A stretch of DNA of 64,000 nucleotides from Olleya sp. Hel_I_94 (GCF_007827365.1 NZ_VISI01000002.1:2547001-2611000), one strand, 5' to 3'; positions 54,994-63,985 are shown, counted from the first letter of the stretch. Notes: a model not told the origin generated them from the sequence alone. Translations and numbers: made by a program.

Positions 54994-55473
54994 ATGGAGT
55001 TTACAATTCGTTTTGCCGAAAAAAGAGATGTTCCGGCTATGCTTGACTTGATAAAAACACTTGCTGTTTTTGAAAAACAACCTGAAGCAGTCATTGTTAC
55101 AGAAGCAGATTTATTGGAACAAGGTTTTGGAAAACATCCCTTATTTACAACTTTTGTGGCCGAAAAAAATGATGAAGTTGTAGCTATGGCTTTAATATAT
55201 ATCCGTTTTTCTACCTGGAAAGGTAAGACAGTACATTTAGAAGATTTAATTGTTAAAGAAAACTATAGAGGAGAAGGTCTTGGTACTTTACTTCTTGACG
55301 AGGTTATCAAATACGGTTATAGTTTGGGTGTTAAACGTATATGTTGGGAAGTTTTGGATTGGAATGAACCTGCAATAAAATTTTATGAAAGTAAAGGAGC
55401 TACTTTACTAAAAGATTGGTTTTTAGTACAAATGGATCAATCAAGTATTGAAAATTACATCCAAAAATTATAA
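54994..55473 (+). CDS. GNAT-family N-acetyltransferase
   Basis: 159-residue acetyl-CoA-dependent transferase. The acetyl-CoA-binding segment is VHLEDLIVKENYRGEGLGTLLLDEV (R/Q-x-x-G-x-G/A) at about 82-106, followed by a conserved WEVLDWNEPAIKFYESKGA. It resembles spermidine/diamine-type or small-molecule acetyltransferases, but the acceptor is unknown. Its stop codon directly abuts the ATG of the aspartokinase gene, so the two are co-translated. Confidence 0.88.
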   Translation: MEFTIRFAEKRDVPAMLDLIKTLAVFEKQPEAVIVTEADLLEQGFGKHPLFTTFVAEKNDEVVAMALIYIRFSTWKGKTVHLEDLIVKENYRGEGLGTLLLDEVIKYGYSLGVKRICWEVLDWNEPAIKFYESKGATLLKDWFLVQMDQSSIENYIQKL

Positions 55474-56724
55474 ATGAGAGTATTTAAATTTGGAGGTGCG
55501 TCTGTTAAAGATGCCAAAGGTGTTAAAAATCTAATTTCGGTTTTAGATCAAGTAGGACATGATAATACGTTAATTATTGTGTCTGCAATGGGTAAAACCA
55601 CTAATGCTTTAGAGCAGGTTATAGGTAATTATTTTGATAACAAACCAGAATTACAGCAGGCTATACAAGCAGTTGTGACTTATCATAACGATATTGTATT
55701 AGAGCTTTTTGAAAATAAAAATCATCCCGTTTTTGATATTACAAATGCGCTTTTTGAAGAGCTCACTAATTTTTTGAAAACAAATAAATCTCCGGATTAT
55801 AATTTTGTTTACGATCAAGTGATAGGATTTGGAGAGTTAGTATCTACCACTATAATTAGCCAATTTTTAAACTTAAAAGGATTTACTAATAATTGGATAG
55901 ATGTTAGACAATTAATTAAAACAGATGACTATTATAGACGCGCAAATGTTAATTGGGACCTGACACAGCAGTTAATTACTAAACATGTTGATACTAGTAA
56001 GCTTAATATAACTCAAGGGTTTTTAGGAAGCGATAAAAATAATTTTACAACAACTTTAGGTCGCGAAGGTAGTGATTATACAGCAGCCATTTTGGCTTAT
56101 TGCCTAAGTGCAGATAGTGTTACCATCTGGAAAGATGTACCAGGTGTTTTAAATGCCGACCCTAGACACTTTAAAAATGCACAATTATTAAACGCCATAT
56201 CATATACAGAAGCTATTGAACTGGCTTTTTATGGTGCTTCAGTAATACATCCTAAAACATTACAACCACTGCAACGTAAAGAAATACCGTTGTACGTTAA
56301 ATCGTTTTTACAACCAAATGAAGATGGAACAATAGTTAGTAAAATTAAAGGAATTGAGCCAAAAGTTCCCTGTTTTATAGTAAAGCAAAACCAAGTCTTA
56401 TTATCATTATCTACTTTAGACTTTTCCTATATTGTAGAAGATAATATTAGCGAAATATTTAATTTGCTATCAAAATATAAAATGAAAGTTGATGTTATCC
56501 AAAACTCTGCGATTAGTTTTTCTGTTTGTTTTGATAATAATTACAATAATTTAGAACCTTTATTGTTACATTTAAAAGCTAAATTTAAAGTGACATGTAA
56601 TGATAACGTATCTTTGTACACGATTAGGCATTACAATCAAAAAGCAATTGCCGATTTAGAAGTCGGAAAAACAGTTTTATTAAAACAAATGTTTCAAGAA
56701 ACACTACAAATAGTAACTAAATAA
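55474..56724 (+). CDS. Aspartate kinase
   Basis: First step of lysine/threonine/methionine biosynthesis, phosphorylating aspartate. The 416 residues begin with the family signature KFGGASVKDA, and contain LGREGSDYTAAILAY and VPGVLNADPRHF. A C-terminal ACT-like regulatory region of about 130 residues follows. The ACT part is divergent, so the feedback ligand cannot be predicted. Pairing with a GNAT gene is unexplained. Confidence 0.93.
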   Translation: MRVFKFGGASVKDAKGVKNLISVLDQVGHDNTLIIVSAMGKTTNALEQVIGNYFDNKPELQQAIQAVVTYHNDIVLELFENKNHPVFDITNALFEELTNFLKTNKSPDYNFVYDQVIGFGELVSTTIISQFLNLKGFTNNWIDVRQLIKTDDYYRRANVNWDLTQQLITKHVDTSKLNITQGFLGSDKNNFTTTLGREGSDYTAAILAYCLSADSVTIWKDVPGVLNADPRHFKNAQLLNAISYTEAIELAFYGASVIHPKTLQPLQRKEIPLYVKSFLQPNEDGTIVSKIKGIEPKVPCFIVKQNQVLLSLSTLDFSYIVEDNISEIFNLLSKYKMKVDVIQNSAISFSVCFDNNYNNLEPLLLHLKAKFKVTCNDNVSLYTIRHYNQKAIADLEVGKTVLLKQMFQETLQIVTK

Positions 56725-56734
56725 ATCTATTGAT

Positions 56735-56742
56735 TACATTTG
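56735..56742 (+). promoter_or_regulatory. -7 promoter box TAcaTTTG for the OlsF-like gene
   Basis: Exact TAnnTTTG followed by TAA, 26 bases before the ATG at 56768. Confidence 0.48.
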
Positions 56743-56767
56743 TAAACTCTAATATGAATAAAATTAA

Positions 56768-58585
56768 ATGGGATTAGTCACTGCAAAAGAAGTTTCAAAA
56801 GCTATAAAACTTGATAAATACGGGTTTTTAGGGACTTTTGTTGGTTGGTTATTAATGAAAGTTTTAAAGATATCTACTTTAAATAAAATCTATAATCGTA
56901 ATAAACATTTATCACATTTAGAATTTTTAAACGGAATTTTAGATGAATTTCAAATTAAATTTGAAATACCTGAAGAAGATTTAAAGCGTTTACCTAAAGA
57001 TGGAGCATACATTACAGTTTCTAATCATCCTTTAGGCGGAATTGATGGTATATTACTTTTAAAATTAATGCTAGAACAACGCGAAGATTTTAAGATAATT
57101 GCTAACTTTTTATTACATCGTATAGAACCGATGAAGCCATATATAATGCCTGTTAATCCTTTTGAAGACAGAAAAGATGCAAAATCTAGCATAGCAGGTT
57201 TTAAAAGCGCAATTTCACACTTACGCGATGGTCACCCATTAGGTATATTTCCTGCTGGAGAAGTGTCTACTTACAGAGACGGTAAATTGGTAGTAGATAG
57301 ACCATGGGAAGAAGCAGCTATGAAGTTAGTACAAAAAGCGAAAGTACCTGTAGTACCAATATACTTTCATGCTAATAATAGTAAGTTGTTTTATAAGCTA
57401 TCTAAAATTAGCGATATTTTTAGAACCGCAAAATTACCATCAGAGTTGTTGACTCAAAAAAGACGAGTGATAAAGGTTAGAATAGGAAAGCCAATCTCTG
57501 TGAACGATCAAGCCGAGCATGAGTCGCTTTCAGATTTTTCTGAATTTATAAGAAGAAAAACCTATATGCTATCCAATGCATTTGAACCAAAAGAAAAAAT
57601 AATAGATACCATTTCCTCTAGCTTAAAATCTCCAAAATCTGTAAAAGCACCTAAACAAATTGTGACACCTGTTAGTCAGCAGGCTATGATTACTGAGGTT
57701 GATGCTTTAAGACAGCAGGATTGCAAATTGTTAACTAGTAAAAATTACGAAGTCTTTTTGGCTACTGCCGAAAACATGCCAAACCTGCTTCGTGAAATTG
57801 GTCGTTTAAGAGAAATAACTTTTAGAGAAGTAGGAGAAGGAACAAACGAACCTATAGATCTAGATCAATTTGATAACTATTACCACCATTTATTTTTGTG
57901 GGATAGTGAGGCTAATGTTTTAGCAGGAGCCTACAGGATGGGATTAGGATCTCAGATTTTTGCCAACTATGGTATTAACGGATTCTATTTACAAGATTTA
58001 TTTGGTTTTGAACCGGAATTATATAAAATGATGAGTGAGTCTATTGAAATGGGACGAGCTTTTATTATTAAAGAGTATCAGCAAAAACCAATGCCTTTAT
58101 TTTTATTATGGAAAGGTATTGTACACACTACGTTACGTCATCCTGAGCATAAGTTTTTAATTGGTGGTGTTAGTATCAGTAATCAGTTTTCAGAATTTTC
58201 TAAATCGTTAATGATTGAGTTTATGAAGTCTCATTATTACGATCCTTATGTAGCCCAATATGTACATCCTAAAAAAGAATTTAAAGTAAAACTTAAAGAT
58301 GCAGATAAGGACTTTGTATTTGATGCAACAGAAGCCGATTTAAATAAGTTTGATAAAATTATAGACGAGATTGAACCAGGAGCATTAAGGCTTCCTGTAC
58401 TACTTAAAAAGTACATCAAACAAAATGCACGTTTAGTGGCTTTTAATGTTGATCCACTATTTAATAATGCAGTAGATGGTTTAATGTATATTAAAATTGA
58501 GGATTTACCAGAAAGTACAGTAAGACCTGTTATGGAAGAGTTTCAAGCAGAATTAGAGCGTAAAGTTACTGAGCAAAATGAGTAA
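56768..58585 (+). CDS. Bifunctional PlsC-like/GNAT-like acyltransferase (OlsF-type aminolipid synthase)
   Basis: 605 residues with two acyltransferase halves. The N-terminal PlsC-like domain, about 75-270, has the HX4D motif in SNHPLGGIDG and a later FPAGEVST block. The C-terminal half, about 315-560, resembles the OlsB-type acyl-ACP N-acyltransferase (LREIGRLREITFREVGEG, AGAYRMGLG, FYLQDLF, MGRAFI). This order of domains is that of OlsF, known in Serratia and Flavobacterium to make ornithine lipids by N- then O-acylation. The acceptor here (ornithine, glycine or another amino acid) cannot be read. The next gene overlaps by 8 bases. Confidence 0.85.
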   Translation: MGLVTAKEVSKAIKLDKYGFLGTFVGWLLMKVLKISTLNKIYNRNKHLSHLEFLNGILDEFQIKFEIPEEDLKRLPKDGAYITVSNHPLGGIDGILLLKLMLEQREDFKIIANFLLHRIEPMKPYIMPVNPFEDRKDAKSSIAGFKSAISHLRDGHPLGIFPAGEVSTYRDGKLVVDRPWEEAAMKLVQKAKVPVVPIYFHANNSKLFYKLSKISDIFRTAKLPSELLTQKRRVIKVRIGKPISVNDQAEHESLSDFSEFIRRKTYMLSNAFEPKEKIIDTISSSLKSPKSVKAPKQIVTPVSQQAMITEVDALRQQDCKLLTSKNYEVFLATAENMPNLLREIGRLREITFREVGEGTNEPIDLDQFDNYYHHLFLWDSEANVLAGAYRMGLGSQIFANYGINGFYLQDLFGFEPELYKMMSESIEMGRAFIIKEYQQKPMPLFLLWKGIVHTTLRHPEHKFLIGGVSISNQFSEFSKSLMIEFMKSHYYDPYVAQYVHPKKEFKVKLKDADKDFVFDATEADLNKFDKIIDEIEPGALRLPVLLKKYIKQNARLVAFNVDPLFNNAVDGLMYIKIEDLPESTVRPVMEEFQAELERKVTEQNE

Positions 58586-59612
58586 CAGAATAGTAATCTT
58601 TATTGCTTTTTTTGTTAGCACATTAACATTTGCGCAAACCTATTCTGGTACTGTCCAAGACGCAGATACAAATCAACTGTTATCTAATGTTACCGTTTAT
58701 TTTGATGGCACAACCATTGGAGTAATCACAGATCTTGATGGTAATTTTTCTATCACAACACAAAAAACTATAAACGCGCCATTAGTAATTAGTTATATTG
58801 GGTACGAGACGTTAATAATTGATAAAAAAACACTTCAAAATAATCCTATAATAAAGCTTAAACCTCAAGCTACAGATTTGGACGAGATAGTCTTAACTGA
58901 TGATGACTGGTCAAGAGAAAAAAAAATAGGATATTTTAAACGCGAGTTTTTAGGACAGTCAATCCATAGTGAAGATTGTAAGATCAAAAACCTAGATGAC
59001 ATTAGATTTAGATATAGCAAAGTAGATCAAACTATGTACGCTATTGCAGATCAACCCATAGTTGTAATCAATAAGTATTTAGGTTATAAAGTCGAGTATA
59101 ACTTAGTTGATTTTGAAATCATGTTCCATACATCAGCAGCAGGATTTGATTATGTTAAAGAAGTATTTTACAGTGGGACTAGTATTTTTACCGAATTAAA
59201 TACAAAAGTAAAGAAACGTTATCTCAAAAATCGAAGCTTTGTTTATAAGACCTCATTACTATATTTTATGAGAAGTCTAGCAGCAAGTAATCTTAGGGAA
59301 AATGGATTTAAGTTATTTAAAAAGGAGGATGAAGCGTCTTCCGATCCATTATTTGAAACTATTCAAGATGCGGTTTTTAAAACTGAAAAAACAGAACATA
59401 ATACTACAAAAGTCTCCTTTTTAGGCACTAACAAAGTCGTTGTTAGTTTTGACAACTTAGAGCAAGCCTTTTTATTGCCAAACTCAAAAGATTTGACTTT
59501 TTATATAGACAGCTTTGGTATACACTTTCCTATTAACAATGTTTTGTTTGGAGGTCTGTTTGGACAAGATAGATTGGTAAATATGTTACCATCGGATTAT
59601 AATTTACAATAA
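58578..59612 (+). CDS. Carboxypeptidase-regulatory-like domain secreted protein
   Basis: 344 residues. A signal peptide ends near residue 20 (LTFAQ). A beta-sandwich CarboxypepD_reg-like domain is about 21-105 (YSGTVQDADTNQLLSNVTVY, DLDGNFSI, ISYIGYETL). The C-terminal region of about 220 residues has no clear family. There is no plug or barrel, so it is not a TonB receptor. Its ATG lies inside the end of the acyltransferase gene, and translation may be coupled. Confidence 0.83.
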   Translation: MSNRIVIFIAFFVSTLTFAQTYSGTVQDADTNQLLSNVTVYFDGTTIGVITDLDGNFSITTQKTINAPLVISYIGYETLIIDKKTLQNNPIIKLKPQATDLDEIVLTDDDWSREKKIGYFKREFLGQSIHSEDCKIKNLDDIRFRYSKVDQTMYAIADQPIVVINKYLGYKVEYNLVDFEIMFHTSAAGFDYVKEVFYSGTSIFTELNTKVKKRYLKNRSFVYKTSLLYFMRSLAASNLRENGFKLFKKEDEASSDPLFETIQDAVFKTEKTEHNTTKVSFLGTNKVVVSFDNLEQAFLLPNSKDLTFYIDSFGIHFPINNVLFGGLFGQDRLVNMLPSDYNLQ

Positions 59613-59615
59613 CTA

Positions 59616-59942
59616 CTACTTATTGCAATTTACCTGAGTTTTTACAAAAAAGTCATTGACAACACGTCTACTTTCGTTTAATTGATCTAAATCAATCGTG
59701 TAAAATAGGTTTTTCCCTTTTACTTTTTGTTTAAGTAAACCAATTTTTCTAATCTCGCCAAGATGTTGAGAGATAGTTGGTTGTGACAATCCAGTGCTTT
59801 CCACAAGCGCATTGCAATTGCAGTCTTTGTTTTCGCTTATGTACTGTATCATGGCTATTCTAGCAGGATGACCCAAGACTTTAGTAATACTTGCCACTTG
59901 ATTTTGCGATGTATTAAATAGCTGTTTTTTTGAAAAACCCAT
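59616..59942 (-). CDS. ArsR/SmtB-family repressor with CxC motif
   Basis: 108-residue winged-helix regulator. ATG 59942 (MGFSKKQLF) is preferred to an upstream TTG at 60026, which would add a poorly coding 28-residue leader. The recognition helix is STGLSQPTISQHLGEIRKIG. Just before it, KDCNCNAL matches the position of the ArsR metal-binding ELCVC motif, so As(III)/Sb(III) or another thiophilic ligand is possible. Another Cys lies in the C-terminal VNCNK. A 12-bp palindrome (59976-59987) upstream is a candidate operator for autoregulation. No obvious resistance gene is adjacent. Confidence 0.88.
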   Translation of the reverse strand: MGFSKKQLFNTSQNQVASITKVLGHPARIAMIQYISENKDCNCNALVESTGLSQPTISQHLGEIRKIGLLKQKVKGKNLFYTIDLDQLNESRRVVNDFFVKTQVNCNK

Positions 59943-59975
59943 AGTTATTATATGATTAATATTAGTATAAAAGTT

Positions 59976-59987
59976 ATATTGCAATAT
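59976..59987. promoter_or_regulatory. Perfect palindrome ATATTGCAATAT, candidate operator
   Basis: 12-bp perfect inverted repeat 34 bases upstream of the ArsR start codon, in AT-rich sequence. ArsR-family repressors typically bind inverted repeats near their own promoter. Confidence 0.35.
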
Positions 59988-60008
59988 CACAATAATAAAT
60001 TTAATTAA

Positions 60009-60038
60009 AAAACCAAAATCAAGCAAGACTTTGGTTTT
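60009..60038 (-). terminator. Terminator after the LEA-like gene
   Basis: AAAACCAAA / TTTGGTTTT with a 12-base loop. Read on the minus strand it follows 60057-60599 and precedes the arsR-type promoter region. Confidence 0.65.
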
Positions 60039-60056
60039 AAATTTCTAATTTTTTTG

Positions 60057-60599
60057 TTATTTACCAAATAAACGTTGGAAAAAAGACTTCGTTTTTTTAG
60101 TAGTTTCTTCAATAACTTCTTTAGCATCTTCTGCCAAATCTTCTAGTTTATCACCTGCTTCGTCTGCAAATTTTGAAGCTTTTTCTTTGGCGTCATCTAG
60201 CATCTCTTTTGCATCCTCGTTAATAAATTCAGTTGCTTTAGCTTTAGCTTTTTGATACGTTTCTTTAGCATCATCTGACAACTCGTCAAATTTTTCTCCT
60301 GCTTCTTTAGCTAATTTTGATGCTTTGTCCTTAGCGTCGTCCATAAACTCTTTAGCATCTTCGTTTATAAATTCTGTCGCTTTAGCTTTTGCTTTTTCAA
60401 ACGTTTCTTTGGCATCCTCTTTTAGATCTTCAAACTTAGACTCTGCTTTGTCTACAACTTCTGTAGTCTTTTCTTTAACAGCTTCAAGTGTTTCTTCAGA
60501 GGTTTCCTTAATATCTTCAGAGACGTTATTTGCAGTGTCTTCTATATTGTTTATAGTTTCTTCTGCATTATTTTCAATATTTTTGTGTTCTTCATTCAT
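60057..60599 (-). CDS. LEA-like repeat protein (hydrophilic amphipathic helix protein)
   Basis: 180 residues, no Cys, no Trp, dominated by Ala, Lys, Glu and Asp. Two adjacent 48-residue repeats occupy residues 63-110 and 111-158; both contain KAKAKATEFINEDAKE and end in acidic blocks (LSDD, LAED). The composition and 11-mer-like AKE/AKD pattern resemble group-3 LEA or stress hydrophilins, which protect against drying, freezing or osmotic stress. The C-terminus is basic and aromatic (KSFFQRLFGK). There is no signal peptide. It has its own terminator and lies near the ArsR gene without obvious link. Confidence 0.8.
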   Translation of the reverse strand: MNEEHKNIENNAEETINNIEDTANNVSEDIKETSEETLEAVKEKTTEVVDKAESKFEDLKEDAKETFEKAKAKATEFINEDAKEFMDDAKDKASKLAKEAGEKFDELSDDAKETYQKAKAKATEFINEDAKEMLDDAKEKASKFADEAGDKLEDLAEDAKEVIEETTKKTKSFFQRLFGK

Positions 60600-60650
60600 G
60601 ATTTATCGATGTTATTTTTCTGAATGCTAATATATTACAATAATAAATGA

Positions 60651-61040
60651 TTATTCTAAAAATGTTTTATCTATAGGTTCCCAAAGTTCAATTTTATTAC
60701 CATCATTATCCAAAATCCAACCAAATTTTCCGTAGCTATATTCTTCAATTTCTCCAAGTACAGTAACGCCTTCTTCTTTCAAAACAGTTATTAATTCTGT
60801 TAAGTTTTCTACACGATAATTAAACATAAAGTCTTTTTTTGAAGGTTCAAAATGCTTACTGTCTTCTTTAAATGGACTCCATTGTGTCGAGCAGTCATTG
60901 CCATCTTTGTCTTTCCACCAAAAGGTTGAACCATAATCATCGGTATTAAAGCCTAAATGCTTTTGATACCAATCTTTTGATGCTTTTGGGTCTTTGGTTT
61001 TAAAAAATAGACCTCCAATTCCTGTGACGCGTTTTTTCAT
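60651..61040 (-). CDS. VOC/glyoxalase-family protein
   Basis: 129-residue single VOC domain. The beginning is GIGGLFFKTKDPKASKDWY, and the metal-site candidates are in the middle (HFEPSKKDF) and the end (NKIELWEP). The end resembles the glyoxalase I metal-ligand Glu. The substrate is unknown. The start codon overlaps the end of the DUF1801 gene (ATGA), so the two are coupled. Confidence 0.85.
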   Translation of the reverse strand: MKKRVTGIGGLFFKTKDPKASKDWYQKHLGFNTDDYGSTFWWKDKDGNDCSTQWSPFKEDSKHFEPSKKDFMFNYRVENLTELITVLKEEGVTVLGEIEEYSYGKFGWILDNDGNKIELWEPIDKTFLE

Positions 61041-61498
61041 TTTTTTAATTTTAATACAGATTCATAAATTGTTATCCATTCCTGAACACTCATTTTACCT
61101 AATAACTCCTCAATTAAATCATAAGGGATGTCATCCATTTTTTTAAATCTGATACAACTTTTACCCATGTCTAATTTGTATTTACAATGTTTTGGGTATT
61201 CTGTAACAAACCAATCGTATAATTCCTTTTTTGCATATAAACCAGAATGATATATTGCTATAAAGTTTTTTTGAGAAGCTACATTAATAAATGGTAAAGG
61301 CGGAAACGGTTTGCAATGGTAACCTGCAGGATATATAGATTTTGGCACATAATAAGCCAACATACTATAACCCATGCCTGCTTCTAAGCCTTTTGGCATG
61401 TGTTTTACTATTAAATTATGTAGTTTAGTTATAGGTGCTTTTCTTTCTTCAGGAAGTTGATTGATGTAGTCTTCTGGTGTTTTTGCGGTTGAGGTCAT
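61037..61498 (-). CDS. DUF1801 domain protein
   Basis: 153 residues of a small alpha-beta domain family of unknown function. Typical features are visible: EDYINQLPEERKAPITKLHNLI at the start, YSMLAYYVP, VASQKNFIAIYHSGLY and CIRFKKMDDIPYDLIEELL. It overlaps the VOC gene by 4 bases. No enzymatic role is assigned. Confidence 0.85.
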   Translation of the reverse strand: MTSTAKTPEDYINQLPEERKAPITKLHNLIVKHMPKGLEAGMGYSMLAYYVPKSIYPAGYHCKPFPPLPFINVASQKNFIAIYHSGLYAKKELYDWFVTEYPKHCKYKLDMGKSCIRFKKMDDIPYDLIEELLGKMSVQEWITIYESVLKLKK

Positions 61499-61523
61499 TA
61501 GGTTTAATTTTATTTTTATGTAT

Positions 61524-62462
61524 CTAGCTAAACTGTGATTTAATTTTATCTACTATTGTTTGTGCTAGTTTTTCTTTACTTTCAATGGTCCATCCAGCTA
61601 CGTGTGGTGATAAAATGACATTGTCTGTATTAATTAAATATTTGAAGGCTTCTGGCATTTTATTATCGGTAAAAAGGTTTTCGAAGGATGACTTTTCATA
61701 TTCTAAAACATCTAATCCTGCACCTAATATTTGTCCTGTTTTTAAGGCGTTAACTAAATCTGATGTTACTACACTTTTTCCTCTTGCTGTATTTATTAAC
61801 CAAAATGGTTTTTTAAAACCGTTTATAAACTTAGCATTAACCATATTAATAGTGGATGGTGTCTCTGGAGTATGTAAACTTAATACGTCTGATTGATCTT
61901 GTAATTGTGATAAAGTGACTTGTGTAGCGTTAGTATCTGCTACATTTGGTTTTAGATCATAACACAAGACCTTAACGTCAAAGCCACGTAGTTTTTTTGC
62001 AAAGGCTTTTCCCATATTACCGTAACCAATTAAGCCAACGGTCTTACCATCTAATTCTAATCCACGATTGTCTTCGCGTAACCATTTGCCTTCTCTAACT
62101 TCTTTGTCGCCTTTATTAAGCTTGTTAAATAGACTTAATAGCATGGCTAAACTATGCTCTCCTACAGCATTGCGATTACCTTCTGGTGCAGCAATTAAAG
62201 CTATGCCTTTACTTTGTGCGTAGTCACAATCTATGTTTTCTAGACCTGCACCAACACGTCCTATAAATTTTAGGTTGGTTGCTGCATCTAAAAAAGTTTT
62301 GTCAATACTAAATCGGCTTCGTATTATAAAACCATCGTATTGATTTATTTTTTTTTGAATATCTGCTTTAGGTGATGTGTAATCTTCATGATTAGTAAAG
62401 CCCAAATCGTTAAGCTGATTGATTAGCAATGGATGATTGGCGTCTAGGTGTAATATTTTCAT
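61524..62462 (-). CDS. D-2-hydroxyacid dehydrogenase (SerA-like)
   Basis: 312-residue NAD-dependent dehydrogenase. The NAD-binding motif is GLIGYGNMGKAFA, and the catalytic residues are Arg in NTARGKSVV, Glu in LDVLEYEKS and His in LSPHVAGWT. It resembles the catalytic core of 3-phosphoglycerate dehydrogenase, but lacks a C-terminal ACT domain, so the true substrate (phosphoglycerate, hydroxypyruvate or another hydroxyacid) is uncertain. serC is not nearby. It lies 25 bases before the DUF1801 gene. Confidence 0.85.
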   Translation of the reverse strand: MKILHLDANHPLLINQLNDLGFTNHEDYTSPKADIQKKINQYDGFIIRSRFSIDKTFLDAATNLKFIGRVGAGLENIDCDYAQSKGIALIAAPEGNRNAVGEHSLAMLLSLFNKLNKGDKEVREGKWLREDNRGLELDGKTVGLIGYGNMGKAFAKKLRGFDVKVLCYDLKPNVADTNATQVTLSQLQDQSDVLSLHTPETPSTINMVNAKFINGFKKPFWLINTARGKSVVTSDLVNALKTGQILGAGLDVLEYEKSSFENLFTDNKMPEAFKYLINTDNVILSPHVAGWTIESKEKLAQTIVDKIKSQFS

Positions 62463-62516
62463 TTATTAGAGACTGTCTAAATGTGTTAAACAATTTTAAT
62501 AAAAGTAATGTTTTTA

Positions 62517-62607
62517 TGCGTTAGTGGTAGTAGTGGCATCCTTTTTTTTGCTGCCATATATGGCAAAAAAAAGATATAACGGATGACACGACCTTTAGGT
62601 AACGCCC
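62517..62607 (-). repeat. Structured intergenic repeat, copy 3
   Basis: On the minus strand it begins GGGCGTT (62607), seven bases after the mgtE stop, and ends TAACGCA (62517). Hairpin 1 is ACCTAAAGGT. The larger hairpin has eight T, TGCCATATATGGCA and eight A, versus seven and seven in copy 1. The 3' half differs from copy 1 at only a few positions. Confidence 0.8.
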
Positions 62608-62614
62608 AAATTAT

Positions 62615-63985
62615 TTAAAATCCTAAGATTGATTTTGCAATGATAAAGTAAAGTAAAATACCAAAGACGTCGTTACTTGTTGTTATAAATGGTCCTGTTG
62701 CTACTGCTGGATCTATGCCTCTTTTATCTAAAAATATTGGGATAAATGTACCAATTAATGCTGCCATTATAATTACAGCAACTAAGGCTATTGCTATGGT
62801 TATTGAAATTATATAGGGTGTTTTAAATGCAAAATGTGTTACTGCTATAGCGACTAAGGCTAGTGCTAAACCGTTTACTAATCCTAAGATAGACTCTTTA
62901 AACAAACGTTTTATGATGTTGCCATCTATACTGTTGTTGGCTAATCCTTGAACTACAATTGCAGAGGATTGTACACCAACATTACCTGCTGTTGCTTGTA
63001 TTAATGGGACAAAACTTAGTAGGATTATAAACTCACCCATGGAGCCATTAAATCCTTCGATGATGCTGGCTGCACCAAGTCCGCCAAACATACCAATTAG
63101 TAACCATGGTAATCGTGCTTTGGTTAATTTAAGGATGCTATCATCTGCTTCTACATCCTGCGATATACCAGCTGCCATTTGATAATCTTTGTCTGCTTCT
63201 TCACGAATAACATCAACGATATCATCAATGGTAATACGTCCTAATAGTGTTTTGTTTTGATCAACCACAGGAATCGCTTCTAGGTCATACTTTTGCATGA
63301 TTTTTGCGACTTCTTCTACATCTTCTTCCACGTACACATAGTCCACATTGCTGTTGGCTAATTCTGCTATTTTTTGATCACTTTTTGCTGTTAATAAGTC
63401 TTTTAGTGACAGTCGACCTAACAGTTTTTCTTGTTTGTTTACAACGTAAATAGAGTGTACGCGACTAACGTGTTGCGCTTGTCCACGTATGCGACGTAAA
63501 CAGCCTGCTACTGTCCAAGTTTCGTAAACCTTGACAAGCTCTTTTGCCATTAAACCACCAGCTGTATCCTCGTCGTAGGCTAATAATTCTTGTATTTCGG
63601 CTTTGTGCTCTTGGTCTTCTATTTGCGATATTACTTCTGCTTGACGCTCTTCTGGAAGCTCTGCAATGATATCTGCAGCATCATCTGTATCAAGTTCTTC
63701 AATTTCTTCAGCAATTTCTTTAGCCGACAGATTTTTTAAAACCTTTTCACGATTGTCCTCATCTAACTCCATTAGGACATCAGATGTGGTTTCAGAATCT
63801 AGAAGCTTGATAACATACATAGCCTCTTCTAGATTTACTTCATCTAAGATTTCGGCAATATCTGCATAGTGAAACTCTTCTAAAAGCGTTTTAAGTGCTT
63901 TATCGTTTTTTTGTTCGATAAGTAACTCTACTTGCTCAATAAGTGCGTCTGTAAGCTGAAATTGTATGTTTTGATTGTCTTCCAC
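62615..63985 (-). CDS. mgtE: MgtE-type magnesium transporter
   Basis: 456 residues. The cytoplasmic N-domain of about 1-130 is rich in acidic helices (EEIAEEIEELDTDDAADIIAE). Paired CBS domains are about 135-260 (AYDEDTAGGLMAKELVKVY, GRITIDDIVDVIREE). The C-terminal membrane channel has five helices (about 290-456, GNVGVQSSAIVVQGLA, FIPIFLDKRGIDPAVATGPF). I place the start at GTG 63985 (EDNQNIQFQL). TTG 63988 directly precedes it and the frame stays open to the window edge, so the start could be further out. A structured repeat follows its stop. Confidence 0.92.
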   Translation of the reverse strand: MEDNQNIQFQLTDALIEQVELLIEQKNDKALKTLLEEFHYADIAEILDEVNLEEAMYVIKLLDSETTSDVLMELDEDNREKVLKNLSAKEIAEEIEELDTDDAADIIAELPEERQAEVISQIEDQEHKAEIQELLAYDEDTAGGLMAKELVKVYETWTVAGCLRRIRGQAQHVSRVHSIYVVNKQEKLLGRLSLKDLLTAKSDQKIAELANSNVDYVYVEEDVEEVAKIMQKYDLEAIPVVDQNKTLLGRITIDDIVDVIREEADKDYQMAAGISQDVEADDSILKLTKARLPWLLIGMFGGLGAASIIEGFNGSMGEFIILLSFVPLIQATAGNVGVQSSAIVVQGLANNSIDGNIIKRLFKESILGLVNGLALALVAIAVTHFAFKTPYIISITIAIALVAVIIMAALIGTFIPIFLDKRGIDPAVATGPFITTSNDVFGILLYFIIAKSILGF

